The translations under genes were made by a program, and so were the position numbers. From Macrocystis pyrifera (taxonomy: Eukaryota; Sar; Phaeophyceae; Laminariales; Laminariaceae): 64,000 nt of DNA. The notes under the pieces were generated by a model that did not search any database, was not told the DNA's origin, and saw only the letters and a list, made by a program, of their open reading frames with translations. Where the stretch lies: the NCBI GenBank assembly GCA_031763025.1, contig JASSKH010000006.1:8987691-9051690 (forward strand). Direction: 5' to 3'. Positions 1 to 12,900 of this stretch are shown here, piece after piece; position 1 is the first letter of the stretch; every line of letters starts with the position of its first letter.

Positions 1-1130
1 TACGTCCTCTCTGCCGTCCCCCCCCCCGTCTACACTGCAGTGGCTCCTGCAGCTGCTGCAACGCGCGCGTTTTTACTTCGTGGCAATGAGCTCACGCTGT
101 GAAGCTCCCACTATGGCACCTGCGCCCTGCCGTCTCGAACAGGAGTATTAATAGCGACTGCCGTATTCACGCAACGCGCTTACATAACGGTAGATATTTT
201 ACTATTCCTGAGAGTTTACTTTTAGGTTTGCGTCGTATGAAAAATCATACGTACCTCCAAGAGTTGAGAAGCGGAGATTTTGAAGCCTGAGGCCACTTGT
301 TCAGGCGGACATTGTGAAGCCGTTGTTGGTCACATCCATCTGTACTGGAAATAGTACGAATGCGGCACTAGCCAGCCGTTACCCAACCAAAACGCCTTGC
401 GATACAGTACTCGCATCCATATATATCAAACTGTAGTATGAGTACAAAGAAACGAAGTAAGCATGTTGACAAGTTAATATGATTGGGTGGAGTTTGACCT
501 TCTACGTAGACCCCGCTTCCACCACGCTCTGTCACACTAAACCTGGCATAGTTTGAGTCTGCGACTACAGCAGTGCGTGATACATATTGAGAAGTGGCTA
601 TCTCCACCGCACCTGCCCCTCTCGGGGGTGAGGTCGGGTCAACGTGCCCAAGCGCCAGTGGTAACAACAGCCTGCTCTGCTGTTGCAACGGAGCTTTGGG
701 TTAGATTGACACACGACACGAAGTCCGAACGCGGAAGAGTGGTGACCTTAAGCTTTCTTTTTACCAATTCGCCGGGGGATAAAAAATAATTTTTCAGGGA
801 GAATGAGCAATACGGAAGGCAGGCTGAGATTTACCGGAGACAAGAAGAACTGCGGGGATCATTTAACTGAAATTAGGGTAGAACGCACCCATTCTCACAT
901 ATGAAACCCAGCTGGGACCTGCTTTTCTGCTTCTTACTAGTGTCCAGTGCGGCCCCCTTGGCCGGCGAGGGGGGGGGGAGGACTCTAGTCGGCAAGTCGA
1001 CTGACCTCGCCAGCCGACTTACCGACAAAACTCAGCTAGTGATAGTGATTTGGCGTGATATGCTGCCGCAGCCCCAGCTGTAATATGTGAAGATATCAAC
1101 TACTGGGGCATAGGGGTAAAAGACCGATCG
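1..1130. other. Left-edge non-coding stretch
   Basis: I see no gene here. The open frames are short and carry no recognisable motif or splice pattern. The right end runs into the retrotransposon remnant, so part of this stretch may be decayed gag/protease or LTR sequence, but nothing shows it. Confidence 0.4.
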
Positions 1131-1131
1131 A

Positions 1132-2177
1132 TTGCCTAACCCAGGGGTAATCCTTATAATACTCTCCACCCTACGCAAAGGACGTATATTCTCCCTGTTC
1201 GATCTCGTCTCCTCCTTCCACCAAATCACCTTCGATAGGGACGTGAAATTCCCCTCCCCTCCTTCTTCACGCCCGTTAGGCTATTCGAGTGGCTCGTCAT
1301 GCCGCAGGGCAGCAGCGCCGCCCCCGGCTGGATCGTCAAGGTGGTTAACGAAGTCATCAAAGGCCTGGAACGCGTCGCCACCCCCGCCTGGTTCGTCAAG
1401 GTGATTAGCGGGCTCATCAAAGGCCTAGAACGCGTCGCCGCCGACGTTGACGGCATCATTGGATACGATTCGGTACCCACAGCCCACATCGCCAACATCA
1501 AATCCCTCTTCCAACGCCTTCGTCTCCACAACCTCAAGCTCTCCGCCGTCAAGGCAAGAATTGGCGCCACCAAAGCCGACTTCCTAAGACATACAATCTC
1601 CCCCACGGGCGTTAGCCTTAACGCCGACAAGGTCGCTGCCTTAACCAAGATGCCGATGCCGTCGAACGTGAAAGAAACACGAGCGCTCATTGGGGGAATT
1701 GGCCACTTCCGCCAATTCCAAAAGGGAAACCTCTCTACACGCCTGCGCCCCATCATGGCCCTGCTCAAGCAAGGGGCCAAATTGCTTTTCACCCCGGCCA
1801 TGGAAGCCACCGTCCGCGAGATTCTCCGCGAGCTCACCGCCCCCCCGATCCTGGTTTTCCCCGACTACGACGCCGTCGCCGACAACTCCCACCCCTTCTG
1901 CTGGTACTGTGACGCTAGCCGCGACAGCTTCGGGGCCACCCTCGAGCAGAAACAATCAGACGGCTCCGTCCGACCCATCCTCTTTATTAGCCGCGCCAAC
2001 GTGGACCCGAAACGTTCTTGGACCCCCCTCGACCTTGAAACCGGTAGTATCGTTTGGGCCATGAAGCGAATACGCGGTCACCCTTGGCCCACCAAGTTCG
2101 TCATCTCCTCCGACCGCAACGCGTTCGAGAATATCGCCAAAGTAGGCGAGCACAACGCCCGCGTTAGCGTTGTCTAG
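1132..2177 (+). pseudogene. Reverse transcriptase / RNase H fragment of Ty3/gypsy pol
   Basis: The first part (about 1165-1230) reads as the RT palm region with a phenylalanine-serine-leucine-phenylalanine-aspartate segment followed by a serine-rich FHQI stretch. The frame then changes near 1250-1300, and a 292-codon frame from 1299 carries the rest of RT, the thumb/connection (DFLRHTISPTGVSLNADKV) and RNase H (CDAS with a following FGATLEQ). The active-site YxDD box is degraded to ADVDG (about 1437-1451), losing the second catalytic aspartate. A 60-bp segment encoding IVKVV..VIKGLERVA is tandemly duplicated (about 1329-1440). The element cannot make active RT from this copy. Confidence 0.8.
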
Positions 2178-3640
2178 AATTTTTCTCCGCCTACACATAC
2201 AAGCTGGAGTACCGGAAAGGTAGGGCCAACGGCAACGCCGATTTCTATTCCCGCCTTCCCCAGCCTTCCACCGACGTCGACCGCACTGGACCTAACCGCC
2301 TGACCCGCCACGATACCGTGGGAATCTACCTCATTCGTCCCTGCGGCTTCACGCGTTGCAAACCCCTCACGCCGGGCATTGGCGTGGGTGGGCTCGTATC
2401 AACTCGCCTCCTTCCCATCCCGGTCATCCGACCAATCCGCATTACCGACGACGACTACGGCGACTTGTGCCGCCTTGGACCCTTCCTGTATTTCTCCGGA
2501 CTCTCCTCGACCCCCAAAACCTTCGTTGGGCCTATTTTGACCCACGACAACGCTGCCGGGTCGCTCGCCAAGTCCGCGAACTGCGCCATGAACGCTGGCG
2601 TTCCTCTTGGGTTGTCTTGCAGGCCGCCCATCGTCTCACCGCCGCCCACCATTGGCGCCACAACTCCAGCTCCTACGGACCTGATTTCTTCGCGGACCCG
2701 CTCGCGCCGTAGCCACAACTGGCATCCTCCGCACCACTGCCGACTATGGTTTCGGCCTCCGAGCAACGGTGGCCGTACCTCCAAGGTCTGCGCCAACCCG
2801 CCCCGGTGCATCTGCGCCCCCAGGCAAGGGACCACCGAGCCCTTCTCAACAAATTCTCAACAAACCGACGCCTAGGCCTTGACACCCTTGCAACTAGCGC
2901 AGACCGCGCTTCGAGCGTCCACGGATTCGAGATCGCCTTCGACACCGTCTTCTTCCCTGCCTAGACCCCATACACCCAAGCTTGCCGTCGCGCCCACCGA
3001 CGGTCTTCCAAAACCGGCTTCAGCACGGCCTCTTCCACTACCTTCGGCGTTGCCCTCGCTTCTCCTGTCGAAGTTCGCCGACGACGACCCCCCCCCCCTC
3101 CTCTCCTGTGTGGAGCATCTCACGCATACGGACTGGGCGCACGAACAAGGAGCCGAGCCCCTCTGCTCCGCTCCCATACACTTGCTTTCGTTGCACCCCC
3201 GTGCCCCTCCGCCGCCTGAATTCCTGGATTTATTCCAGCGTCCCGGCGCCCGTAGCTTCTAGACGTGATTGCCGTTACCGTTTAAAGCCAACTCCACCGC
3301 ACCGACGACGACACCGTTCTCCTGGTTCGAACACCACTTAAGCCCCACCACACCGGGACCAGCTGCACATTTTCCACCGTACCACCCCCGCGCATCTACG
3401 TTCCGATGTTGATGTGCCCATGCGTTCTGCACACCAGCCACGCCACCGCTTCCTGCCGCTTGGAAGTTCCCGCACAGTCAACAGGTTGGCGTGCGTTTTT
3501 CTGGTAGATCGGCACGGACATCTTCGCCCGCTGGTGGATTCGGCGCAGTCTCAAGTGCCAGGCGCGTACGACCTCGCGCCAAATCATCCGCTGGCCCACC
3601 CTTTCCCTGCCCTTACTCAACGGTCCCGGTATCACTGTCA
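2178..3640 (+). pseudogene. Shredded pol region between RNase H and integrase
   Basis: The base composition stays that of the element and long overlapping frames exist, but none reads through and no clear motif is visible. It should correspond to the RNase H end, the connector and the integrase zinc-binding domain. Multiple small indels are the likely cause of the frame changes. Confidence 0.5.
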
Positions 3641-4167
3641 GCGTCGACGACGTCAGCCCGCGGCCCCATAGCCCACGCGGCAACTCCTATATTCTCCTCT
3701 TCACCGACCGCTTCAACCGTCGTGCCGACATGTAAGCTGTGGCAGCAGCCCAGTTCACGGCCGCCGGCACCGCCGACATCCTCATCGGCCAGTACATACC
3801 TATGCTGCGGGCGTGGCCCGTCACCCTCATCTCCGACAATGGGCTGCTGTTCACTTCGAAGCTCTCCAACGTCCTCTATGAACACCTTGGCATCCACAAG
3901 ATCAACATCAGCTCGTACCACCCCTACACCCGTGGCGGCGTTGAGCGCGTTAATCACACCATGGCCCAAATACTCTCCACGAGCAGCAACGAACGACAAA
4001 ACTGCAGGAGCGAGCTGCTTCCGCACGTCGAATCAGCCTACAATAACTCCGTCGACGCCTCCAGCGGGTTGGGCCCTGACGAAATCCACATAGGCCTCCT
4101 TCGGCGTCTACCCCTTTCGGTCTTCGACTCCCCCAAATATTGGCGGCCACCGGAGCCTGGGCCGTGA
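3640..4167 (+). pseudogene. Integrase core (DDE) fragment of Ty3/gypsy pol
   Basis: The retroviral-type integrase fold is recognisable. The first acidic residue sits in ILLFTDRFNRR, the second in LISDNGLLFTS, and the glutamate in GGVERVNHTMAQIL, giving the D,D,E triad. YHPYTRGG before the glutamate matches the usual YHPQTNG. An in-frame TAA (3733-3735) lies between the first and second acidic residues, so the domain is interrupted. The open part runs from about 3739 to 4167. Confidence 0.82.
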
Positions 4168-4499
4168 CCACCTGGCCCACTGCAGCCTTGCCACCGAGCG
4201 TCAACAAGGCGCCTACCGCCTAGTCCGTGAAAACCACGCTGTCACTAACTTGGCGCCTGGCTCGCCGCAACAACCCCGTCATGGACGCCCTTCGCCTTTC
4301 CCCCCTCACCCCTCACACTGTGGGCGGCTGGGGATGGGTCTACTACTCCACTGTCACTATCTGTCAAGGCGCTAAACAAGACACCGACAACGCCGTGCTC
4401 AAGACCAAGGCGCATTCCCTCAACTAGATTGGACCGTTCAAGATCATAGCCGTGGATCAAGCGCCGGCCTCCGACGTCCCCGGCAACCGACCCCTCTAC

Positions 4500-4870
4500 G
4501 GCAAACTCCTCCTCCTCGACATACCCTCGGACCTACCAGGACGGGACTCCAAACGCCGCGTCTCCGGCGAACGCTGCAAGCCCCGCCGCCCCGACGACAC
4601 CAACGATGTGCCCAAGTACCTCCCATCAGACCTGACAAAGTACGTGCTCAACTCCTTCACTACCAAAATCTCCTTCCTTCCACGTCGCCTTCAACGACTT
4701 CTCACCACCGCAGGAACGCCTCGAGGTCGAATAGATCACGGGTCACCAACTCGTTCGCGGTCGTGGCGGGTACCTATGATACCTTGTGTGGCGAGCGATG
4801 GGCGGCGCGTTGATCAAGCGGTGGGCAGTCCGGGAGAGGGGAATTAACGGCGCGTTTGCTGCGTCGATCG
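4500..4870 (+). pseudogene. Chromodomain-like C-terminal tail of Ty3/gypsy pol
   Basis: Near 4733-4800 one frame reads ITGHQLVRGRGG followed shortly by VWRAMGG. This resembles the GHQSVRGRGG..Y..HW opening of chromodomains found at the end of chromovirus polyproteins. Stops interrupt it. The assignment rests on a short motif only. Confidence 0.5.
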
Positions 4871-5084
4871 GTGTTAAGGTATGTAGGACGGTAGGCGCCG
4901 CGCGTCGTTGTTTGTTGGTATTTTTTATTTATTTGCGATTGGTGTGCCGAGGCCGGCGCCACAACCAACCGTGTTGTTCTTCTCTGTCTTCCCCCCTCAC
5001 GGAGACTGTTAACGCGCCATTTGATGAGCTATTACAATAAGACAAAGCAGATGCTATGATACATCATGGGACCTTTCTGGACGA

Positions 5085-5540
5085 ATGCACAGCAGAGCGG
5101 AGTAGAGTAGAGCAGGGCAGGGCAAGGCAAAGCAAGCAACGCATTGTGTTGCATTGGAGAGTTAAGCTAAGCTCGGCAGAGCAACGCAATACAACTGAAG
5201 ATGGCAGAGCAAAGCATTACATAGCAAAGAGAGCAAAGTGAAACAGAGCAGAGCAAATCAGAGCAGAGGAAGAAGCTCGGCAGAGCAGAGCAGATCAGGG
5301 CAGATTCGGGCTGAGCATCAACGAAGAACAGAATGCACAACAGGCTGAGCAGATCAGAGGGCAGACCAGAGGGCAGAGCAGAGAGCGGAGCAGAGGGCAG
5401 AGGGCAGAGAAGAGAGAGGAACATTGCAGCGGATAGCACCCATCAGAGCAGAGCAGACCAGACCAAAGCGGAACCAAGCAGAGCAACGCAGAGAACAGAG
5501 CTGAACACAGCCAAACAGAGCAGAGCGAAGGATGTGCGCA
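5085..5540. repeat. Degenerate AGAGC/AGCAG purine-rich array
   Basis: About 450 bp dominated by short units such as agagc, agcag and gggcag on the plus strand, almost without T. It behaves like a degenerate pentameric minisatellite. The long minus-strand frames here (serine/leucine/cysteine-rich) are products of the repeat. Confidence 0.75.
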
Positions 5541-6601
5541 TCCATGCTCCTTCGCAACAATCGTACCCACAGGGGAAAGGGTAGAGAGTCGGACCGCAGC
5601 CTCAAGAGCAGTAGGAATCAGCGACAACAACAGTCTTATGAATCTACATATACGGCCCTTCAGGATGGGTTAGTCTTGCGGTATCCCCTCTTCCCTGTGG
5701 CGGCATTATGATTTGTAGCAAGCGTCCCCTCATCATACCCGGCAGATTTTATCGCCTGCCTTTTTCTGATGAATGCCTCGCCTCTTCGTTCAGAAGACAT
5801 CTGACGAGGCAAGCAGCAACTAATACAAGAGCCTATAACTTCTAACATCGTCAAGCACCTTATGTGGGTGACCAGAGCAGAGCCAAAGACATCGCCTGCT
5901 AGCAGTAGTCGGTCCCTCCAGGTCCATACCGCCTTAGACTCAACAACTGGTGGTATATTACCACCCGAGGTTGTCTCAGATCTCCCTGTGTGGTCGGCGA
6001 CAAGATTAACCCTCTTGGGACTTCAGAGGGAAACATGACGATAAAAAGTGACGATTGCGCCACCGCCCACTCCGTGACTGGGGGAGAATACACATTGATT
6101 TTTGTCCGAGTTACAATGCAAAAGGAGTCGTACGGTACGGGCACAACGACATAATCCTACCCGACTATGTATAGTGCTCGGCGCTCACGCTTCTCGGACA
6201 CGGTTGACGTCATTAACGTTGCCATTGTTTGGGTAGCTAAAATATCTCGGCGCGGCAACAGGGTAAATGAGCTCTCCCGCGAACCCATCCATTTTCAATC
6301 TGAACTACGAGGCACAGACTGGTGCTGCTACAGTACGATAGGGGGGATGCACCCTTTTCACTACAGTGGGCGCCCGCGGTGTTGAGAAACGCCTATTTGG
6401 TGTCCAGGTTCAATGTCCTAATTTTTTCCGACCTTGATATAACTTTATTGTGTAGGATTTAGAGTTGATCCCATTGTTGAGCTGTGTTTCTTAACCCGAT
6501 TTTCTTATTGTTCGTGCCGATCTGAGGCTATGCTTCTTAACGTAATGTTTCTTAGCTGCGGACGCCCACAGTTACAATGTACCGTGTTATGGCACTCCTA
6601 C

Positions 6602-6634
6602 CGATCCCCCCCGCTCGGGAGCGGGGGGCGATCT
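6602..6634. repeat. GC-rich inverted repeat
   Basis: The arms gatccccccc-gctc and gagc-ggggggcgatc face each other with almost no loop, so either strand can form a strong hairpin. No adjacent gene explains it. Confidence 0.5.
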
Positions 6635-8403
6635 GGATGACATTGACAAAACACCTACATATACTGCTGTGGAACAGGACCGCTTTGTGTTTAGTGTTCA
6701 CATTTCGCTTTTCCGTAGACACTTTTTCGCCCCACCCACGTTGCGGGTGGCATGGCGATTGCTTTCGTTGACGATTTATTTCTGCCCCTTAAGGCTAGGC
6801 CTTCCTTTCTTTCTCTTTTTTGACGTACCTTGCCGGCTTCGTTGCCTTGCCGTTCAGAAGTGTGGGAGTGGGTTTTGAGGAGCCGTATCTTCGACTCATA
6901 TTCTAGCTTGTGGAATCGGGGTTTCCACGAATTCCCCATATTTCTGCATGTATGCGGCTCATCAGAGTGGGCTAGTGTTATGGTACTGCTTTGAACGAGG
7001 CTGAAAGTCCGGTAATTACCTGGGTTCAGGCACTGGGATCGTATGTGTAGTGCTTGGGAGGCGTACGTTTTAGATGGAAAACCAGGCACGAGCTTGGTTC
7101 CCAGTCTCCACATGCGCGAAAGGAATAAAGCTGCTCTCTTCTTCTATCTCTAAGCAAACTACGCACGCGAGTACCAACGCGTACCGGCTTATTAGGCAAA
7201 CCTGTCCAGGGATACAAAGTGTCCCGACCTCGGATGTTGACAACCGCTTTACTCCACTCGGGCGGGGAGCCTAGGTCCTATTACAATATGTGAGCTCGGT
7301 TCTTCAGGTCTGTAGGCTGTTCAGGTATTTTAGTTCCTGTTGGGATCGAGGTACGGGCGAAGACCCAACCCAACCCCTAACCCTGTGACCTCAAACCGCA
7401 ACCAAAACGGTGACGGCGGGTGGCTCTGTGTACCTCGCTCAAAGTTGGAAGCGAAAAATAATTGTTGTCACAGAGAAACCTAAACAATCTCATGGTAGAC
7501 GATGGTGCACACCGCGAAAATAAAATACAAAAAATCTATAATTATTATGCGCAATTGAGATATATAGGGTTGTCACTCGCCCGAGTGACTCTGATCGGCT
7601 GAAATTTTAGGTCTCAAAAGCGACCCTATACCCATGTACCATCGCACGAGTCCCCACTATGAATGAAAATTACTTGAGCTCGCACGTGCGTATTTATTAC
7701 CAGGTATATTATATTAATAGTAGTATAGTACGAAGTAGTGTGTGTTGTGTTTTTTCAAATTCAAATAATAGGGAATGTATACCGATTATCACGGAGAAGA
7801 ATTTTTCAGATGCAACCTCCGTCTTTCGATTCACCCTTTTTCTATTCGTACTACTATTAAAATTATAATAAATAAATGTTGCGGCATTGGAGTGTTTGCG
7901 ATTTATTTATTTTTTACTTTTACTTCTCTAAAAATTCTCCCGAGGTAAATTTTTGAGGTAAATTTCTGAAAAAACGGCCGGAAAAGACTTCAGCGAAGTA
8001 AGGATTTCAGCGAAAGTTACGGTAACTTTTGGCTCTCTGTTTCATTGGCCTACACGCACCGAGCATTATCCCGACGCAGAACGCAACTCAAATCTCGAAG
8101 GATCAAAACACCGAGCATCTTCCATGCCACCATGCTGCTTGCCGTACACATCACGACAACCGCTGGGAGCACAGAGGCTCGAGAGGTGTAGCTTGAGTAT
8201 AGCGCGCACGAGCGGCGTTGGATCGTGCCAGCGGGTCGCCGCCGCTGCTACGGTACACGCTTTCGCCCGCTTGGTGACGACGTGGAGGATGCGTCGTCCC
8301 AAAAAAGGACTCGTACTGTATTCACACTCGTACGAGTACTCGTGCTCGTAGAGAGCGCGACAGCATGACAGCTCGTGTATCATTTCGATTTCACCATACT
8401 ACG

Positions 8404-8406
8404 GCT

Positions 8407-8439
<33 letters not shown>

Positions 8440-8515
8440 GCAGCAGCGGCAGCGGCGGCGGCGACGGCGGCGGCGGAGCGGAGCGCGCCGGCGCTGTGGC
8501 GTGCGTAGGCCGAGC

Positions 8516-8552
<37 letters not shown>
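8404..8552. repeat. CAG tracts with CGG-rich spacer
   Basis: Two CAG runs (about 8404-8438 and 8517-8551) flank a CGG/GGC-rich segment. An open frame across them gives poly-Q, poly-R and poly-A, as any such repeat would. It lies about 1.3 kb before the first coding exon of the methyltransferase and could belong to its 5' leader. Confidence 0.6.
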
Positions 8553-8555
<3 letters not shown>

Positions 8556-9039
8556 CAATCCAAAAATGGAAGCTGGTTGGTGCTGGTGCTTGCTGGTGCT
8601 GGTGCTGGTGCTGACGCTGTTTGTTTTTGTTGCTCACGCTGCCCCTAGCTGCGTCTAGCGCCAGCTAGCTGCTGTTGCTGCTTGTAGTCGTGGGATGGCT
8701 GTGGTGGCTTCGCGGTCAACTGTGCCGCCGAAACGTTGCTGGGCTGCCGTTGCTACTCGCACGCTGTTTTTTTGTTCACAGCGTTCGTTCTTTTTTTGTT
8801 TGCCGCGTTGCCTCACCTCCCCACTTCCCTTCTTATTTTCGGAGGCGTCGCCTGCAGGATTTAATTTACCTCACTCGCAAACACACCGAAATCAGGAAGG
8901 GAAGGAAATTCACTTTTTTTAGCGGAAGTAAAGTTTTTTTTTTTTTTTTTACCTCTATCGCAAACACTCTATTATATTATATTACTATACTGCTGTACTC
9001 TGTTGTTGTTTATCAGAAAAAAACATACCAGGTAAGCTA

Positions 9040-9143
9040 TTACGGGGGAACTTAGTAAATAGGACCTACGGTCCACACAAAACCTATATATTTACCTATT
9101 TTTACTAACAATATTTGGTCCCATTAATTATGGTCCCCCGTAA
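9040..9143. mobile_element. Stowaway-like MITE, copy 1
   Basis: A 104-bp element beginning TTACGGGGG and ending CCCCCGTAA, with TA on both sides, as expected for a Tc1/mariner-type TA target duplication. The arms are imperfect complements over most of the length, so the element is nearly one long hairpin. Confidence 0.8.
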
Positions 9144-9817
9144 TATTAATAGCTGTGATCGAGGATTTGGTCGAAACTCATCGTTGCGAGATAGTTGTGT
9201 GTGATCCTTCGATCGCGCCCACTATATATACATAAATCGGGTTTCCTTACATAATGACAGTCAATAGTAGGGCACCGGCATAGATAGATCAGATGATAGT
9301 AGGCAGATAGATACCTGGTAGATGGATAGATGAGCAGACAACTGCCATTCCTGCCATCCTGCTGCTTGCTGCGTTTGTCACAGCCAACACCAAATACGGT
9401 GGAAAACTGGGGGAAACAAAAATAATGTCGATATCACAGAGACGGAAGGCGTTTCCGCGAGAGGGGAGCGGGCACGATTTCCTGGGTAAGCAAGAAAGCC
9501 TTCTGTTGCACTTGAAAACCAACAAACCGTAGATCCTGTACGTTGCTGCTTGCTGCTGCTGTGCTCCCGTCCACGAGAGGGTTGACTTGCGTGTTGCAAC
9601 CGAGAGGGAATCCCCTAGGACCAGCAGCAGGTGCATAGCTGCGACTTCGTACCGCTGTGGCGCTACGCAAATAACGCTAGTGGGCAACGTGGTGCAGCAG
9701 CAGCTAATAACAATAGCAAAATAGACGGACAATACGTGCTACTTTCGAAACAACAGACACACTGCAACACGGCAACAGCAGCAGCAGCAGCAGCAACAAC
9801 AGCAGCAACAACAGTCA

Positions 9818-9908
9818 ATGCAGCAGCAAGCCGATGAAGACGAGCTTGGCCTGTCTACGGCGGCTTTGGCGGCCCTCAAAGAGTTCGCTCTCGAGAACAA
9901 CATGTTAG
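9818..9908 (+). CDS. Exon 1 of the METTL21-like gene
   Basis: 91 nt from ATG, phase 1 out, donor G|GTGGGC. It encodes a short Gln/acidic start and STAALAALKEFALENNML. In-frame CAG codons continue upstream to a stop at 9722 without another ATG, so this start is the simplest. An upstream exon joining in the CAG tract cannot be excluded. Confidence 0.75.
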
Positions 9909-12900
9909 GTGGGCATCGCGATTTTCTACCGACAGAGCAGCTCGCTGCGACTTCTGTCTTGACCGCTGCTGGCTGTGGCTTGTCATTAATAAAAAAAAAG
10001 TATTGATAGATTAATAGCACAGGCAGTATTGTATATACGACCATGCTTCAACATGCAAGGACCGTGTGTGGCCACGTACGGGTATTCGTTCATATTGGGA
10101 ATTGACAAGAGCGCCACCGGTGGCACTCGAGTTAAACCCTCCAACGGTGGCCAAAGTGCCTGAAAGTAAACAAACGAAAAGCGCTATTAAGGGCCACTCC
10201 TAACGAACTAAAAAAATCACGATTCGTGATATTTTTGTCGTGAATCGTGATTTTAAATCACGATTCATGACGCCATTTTTTTTAGCTTTTCCCATAAAAA
10301 ACAAAATCACGATTCATGACATTTGTCGTGTCTCAAAATACGCCTGATCAAGGCACTACGCAACCCACGTGAACCAACGGTATCCGATGGTCGGTATAGG
10401 AGCATGGCAGACTCTGCTTCGTACGCCGCTTGTGGACAACGGGCGGCTACCCAAAGACACCGCTGGGGCCGGGCTAACGAGGAGGTTGTGGCCTCGAAAT
10501 TTCCAGGAGGAGGAGCCACTGCTGGAAAACAAACGCGAAAATGACCTGGGAATGTCACAGGCCAGGCCGGGCAGACGGCCTGCCAGATAGAATCTCGCGA
10601 AACGAGCTTGGCCGACCGTCGGTGAAGTTGGAATCTCGCAGGCTGGGTCAGGCTTCAGCCCGTGATTCGAATATGTCACGGGCTGGGCCATGTGCGGACG
10701 GCCCAGCCCGGCCTGGCCGTGCCCCACTCTCGAGAGTTGGCTCCACACCCGCAAAACACGTTGGGTTTGAAATATCAGAATTTAATCTATTTGAAAATAT
10801 CACGAAACGCGACGTTTTTCGGCTTTTTTCGTTAGAACTGAAATGTCACGGATCGTGATCTTTTGGCATGCCAAAAAATCACGAATCGTGATTTTTTTTC
10901 GGTTCGTTAGGAATGGCCCTGACAGCAACGGTGATAGCGACGACCGCAAGATACTAACAACCTTGTTTGATGTTACCTACGACACCTGCTGCTAGGCCCT
11001 AGCCCTTAAGGCATGCTTGAAAAAAGCCAGAACTACTGCTGTTTCTGAAACAGGCGCGGCTGAACTACTGCTGTTTTCGTACCTCTGTTGCCTATCTTTT
11101 GCCAGGCATGCGTCAGGCACGCTTTCAGGAAAAAAAAACACCGTTAGCCTGGAACTCCCAAAATCAGGGGAAAGGGGATACATTTTTGTAGGGTCCCCGC
11201 AGCCCGTAGCCACCACACAACGCTTGTTCGCAAAAAATTCAGGAGACACATCAAGCAAGGCCATCAAGGGTGTATAGGGCCGAGTGTTCCACGCTAAAAC
11301 TTAGTAGTTGGGTGTCAGTCAAGGCTTATCAAAGGCACAAGTTGCTGTCTGTCCTCGGGGTGAAAATGCTGTCTCCCGACATCTTTGCTTGTTCGTGATC
11401 ACAGCCCCCCCTTGGGCAACGTAGATCTCTTCATGGCGTTAGCTGTATGCTGCAAGTTGTGACTTAATAAAATACATGTTAATAGTGTAACTACGCAATG
11501 GCGTAATATGTCATCTTATGACAACCCAGCCAAGTACCTTCATACGTACGTTTAAATGCATTCTTTCAGGCATTTTACCTCTTGCAAACAAACTACATGA
11601 TTGTAGTATAGGATATTTCCTTACGGCGGTGAACAGGTTTCAGGCATTTTTTCAGGCCTTTTACCACTTGAAACCAAACTACTTGAACTTAATATAGAAT
11701 TTACGTTGAGGCGCTGAACAAGTTTCAGGCATTTTTTCAGGCATTTTGCCCATTCACACAAAACTACTTGAAATTAGTATATAGGGTTTGTCTTGAGGCG
11801 CCGAAAAGGTTTCAGGCATGTCTCAGACATTTAAAAGGCAAATGCCTTAATTAGATAGGCACGTTAAAGGCAAATTAAGGCACGTCACATATGCCTATTT
11901 TTTTGCCTATCTCTATTTGATTACACAAAACTACTTGAAATTAGTATAGGATTTGTCTTGGGGCGCCGACAAGGTTTAAGGCACGTCTCAGGCATTTTTT
12001 AAGGCTAATGCCTTAAATAGATGGGCCCGTTTAAGGCAAATTAAGGCACGTCAGGCATATGCCTATCTTTTCGCCTATCTCATTTTATTTCGCCTGCGGC
12101 GTGCCTATCTCCGCATGCCTGAAAGCTGCTAGGGCCTACCTGCTGCTGTCTCGACTAAAGTATTACAGCCTGTCATCGCTGCTTCTTCCATACACGTGTA
12201 CGGATGTGCTCGTATTCCTCGAAGTTTCGGCTCCCTAAGCTTTTGGCGGCACTGTTAGTAAAGGTGCCACCAAAATTATAACACGATTTACCAGCCGCGA
12301 TAACAACGACAGCAACATGTCAAACCTGCTTGATGCTGCCTACAACACCGCCTGCTGCTGTCGAGGATAGAGTAGTGCGGCCTGTCATCGCCCCTTTTCC
12401 AGATACGGATGCGCTCGTATTATTTCTTCGAAGTTTTGGCTCCCTGCTCACGAACTTTGGGTGGCACTTCTAGTAAAAGTGCCGCCAAAATTACGATCTA
12501 CCTGCCGCGATGATGACGAGAGCTATACCAAACCTGTTTGATGTTGTCGACGACACCTGCTGCCGTCTTGGGTACAACAGTATGGTAGCCTGTCATCGCT
12601 CCTTCCCCGAGATACGAATGCGCTCGTATTCCTGAAAGTGTTTGTTCCCTGAGCTTTCGGTTGCATTTTTTACCGAAAAGTGCCACCAAAGGCATACGTA
12701 CTGCTGTTGATACTGCTGTACTGATGTATGCACGGTTTCCTGTACGCTACAGCTGCACCGCTGCTTCGCTGCGCGATCGACCACCGCCATAGTTCTACGA
12801 TACGTATGGTACACACAGAGCCCAGCTCCCCGTTCTTAACTACTATTAATCGGTATTTAGTAGCTTTGTGTTGCTACTATTATACTCGAAATAGATGTAC

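Larger units (their letters stand above)
1130..4870 (+). mobile_element. Decayed Ty3/gypsy LTR retrotransposon
   Basis: Plus-strand remains of a pol polyprotein in the Ty3/gypsy order RT, RNase H, integrase, chromodomain-like tail. Recognisable pieces lie in different frames and are broken by stops, so the copy is dead. The integrase lies downstream of RNase H, which separates Ty3/gypsy from Ty1/copia. I found no gag, no protease and no flanking LTR pair. The exonic-style base use (GC-rich, C in third position) contrasts with the AT-richer flanks. The outer limits are approximate. Confidence 0.8.
4871..9817. other. Non-coding region upstream of the methyltransferase gene
   Basis: No gene is recognised. 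It holds the AGAGC-rich array (5085-5540), an inverted repeat around 6602-6634, AT-rich stretches around 7500-7900, CAG/CGG tracts (8404-8552), a MITE (9040-9143) and a CAG tract just before the first coding exon. The promoter and 5' UTR of the methyltransferase gene probably lie in the last 1-2 kb, but I see no clear core element. Confidence 0.5.

Noticed and set aside
5167-5630. Ser/Leu/Cys-rich minus frames
   Set aside because: Translations of the AGAGC array in several frames; no start context or motif.
8375-8637. Poly-Q/R/A frame over the CAG/CGG tracts
   Set aside because: Repeat translation; no conserved residues outside the runs and no splice connection to exon 1 that I can support.
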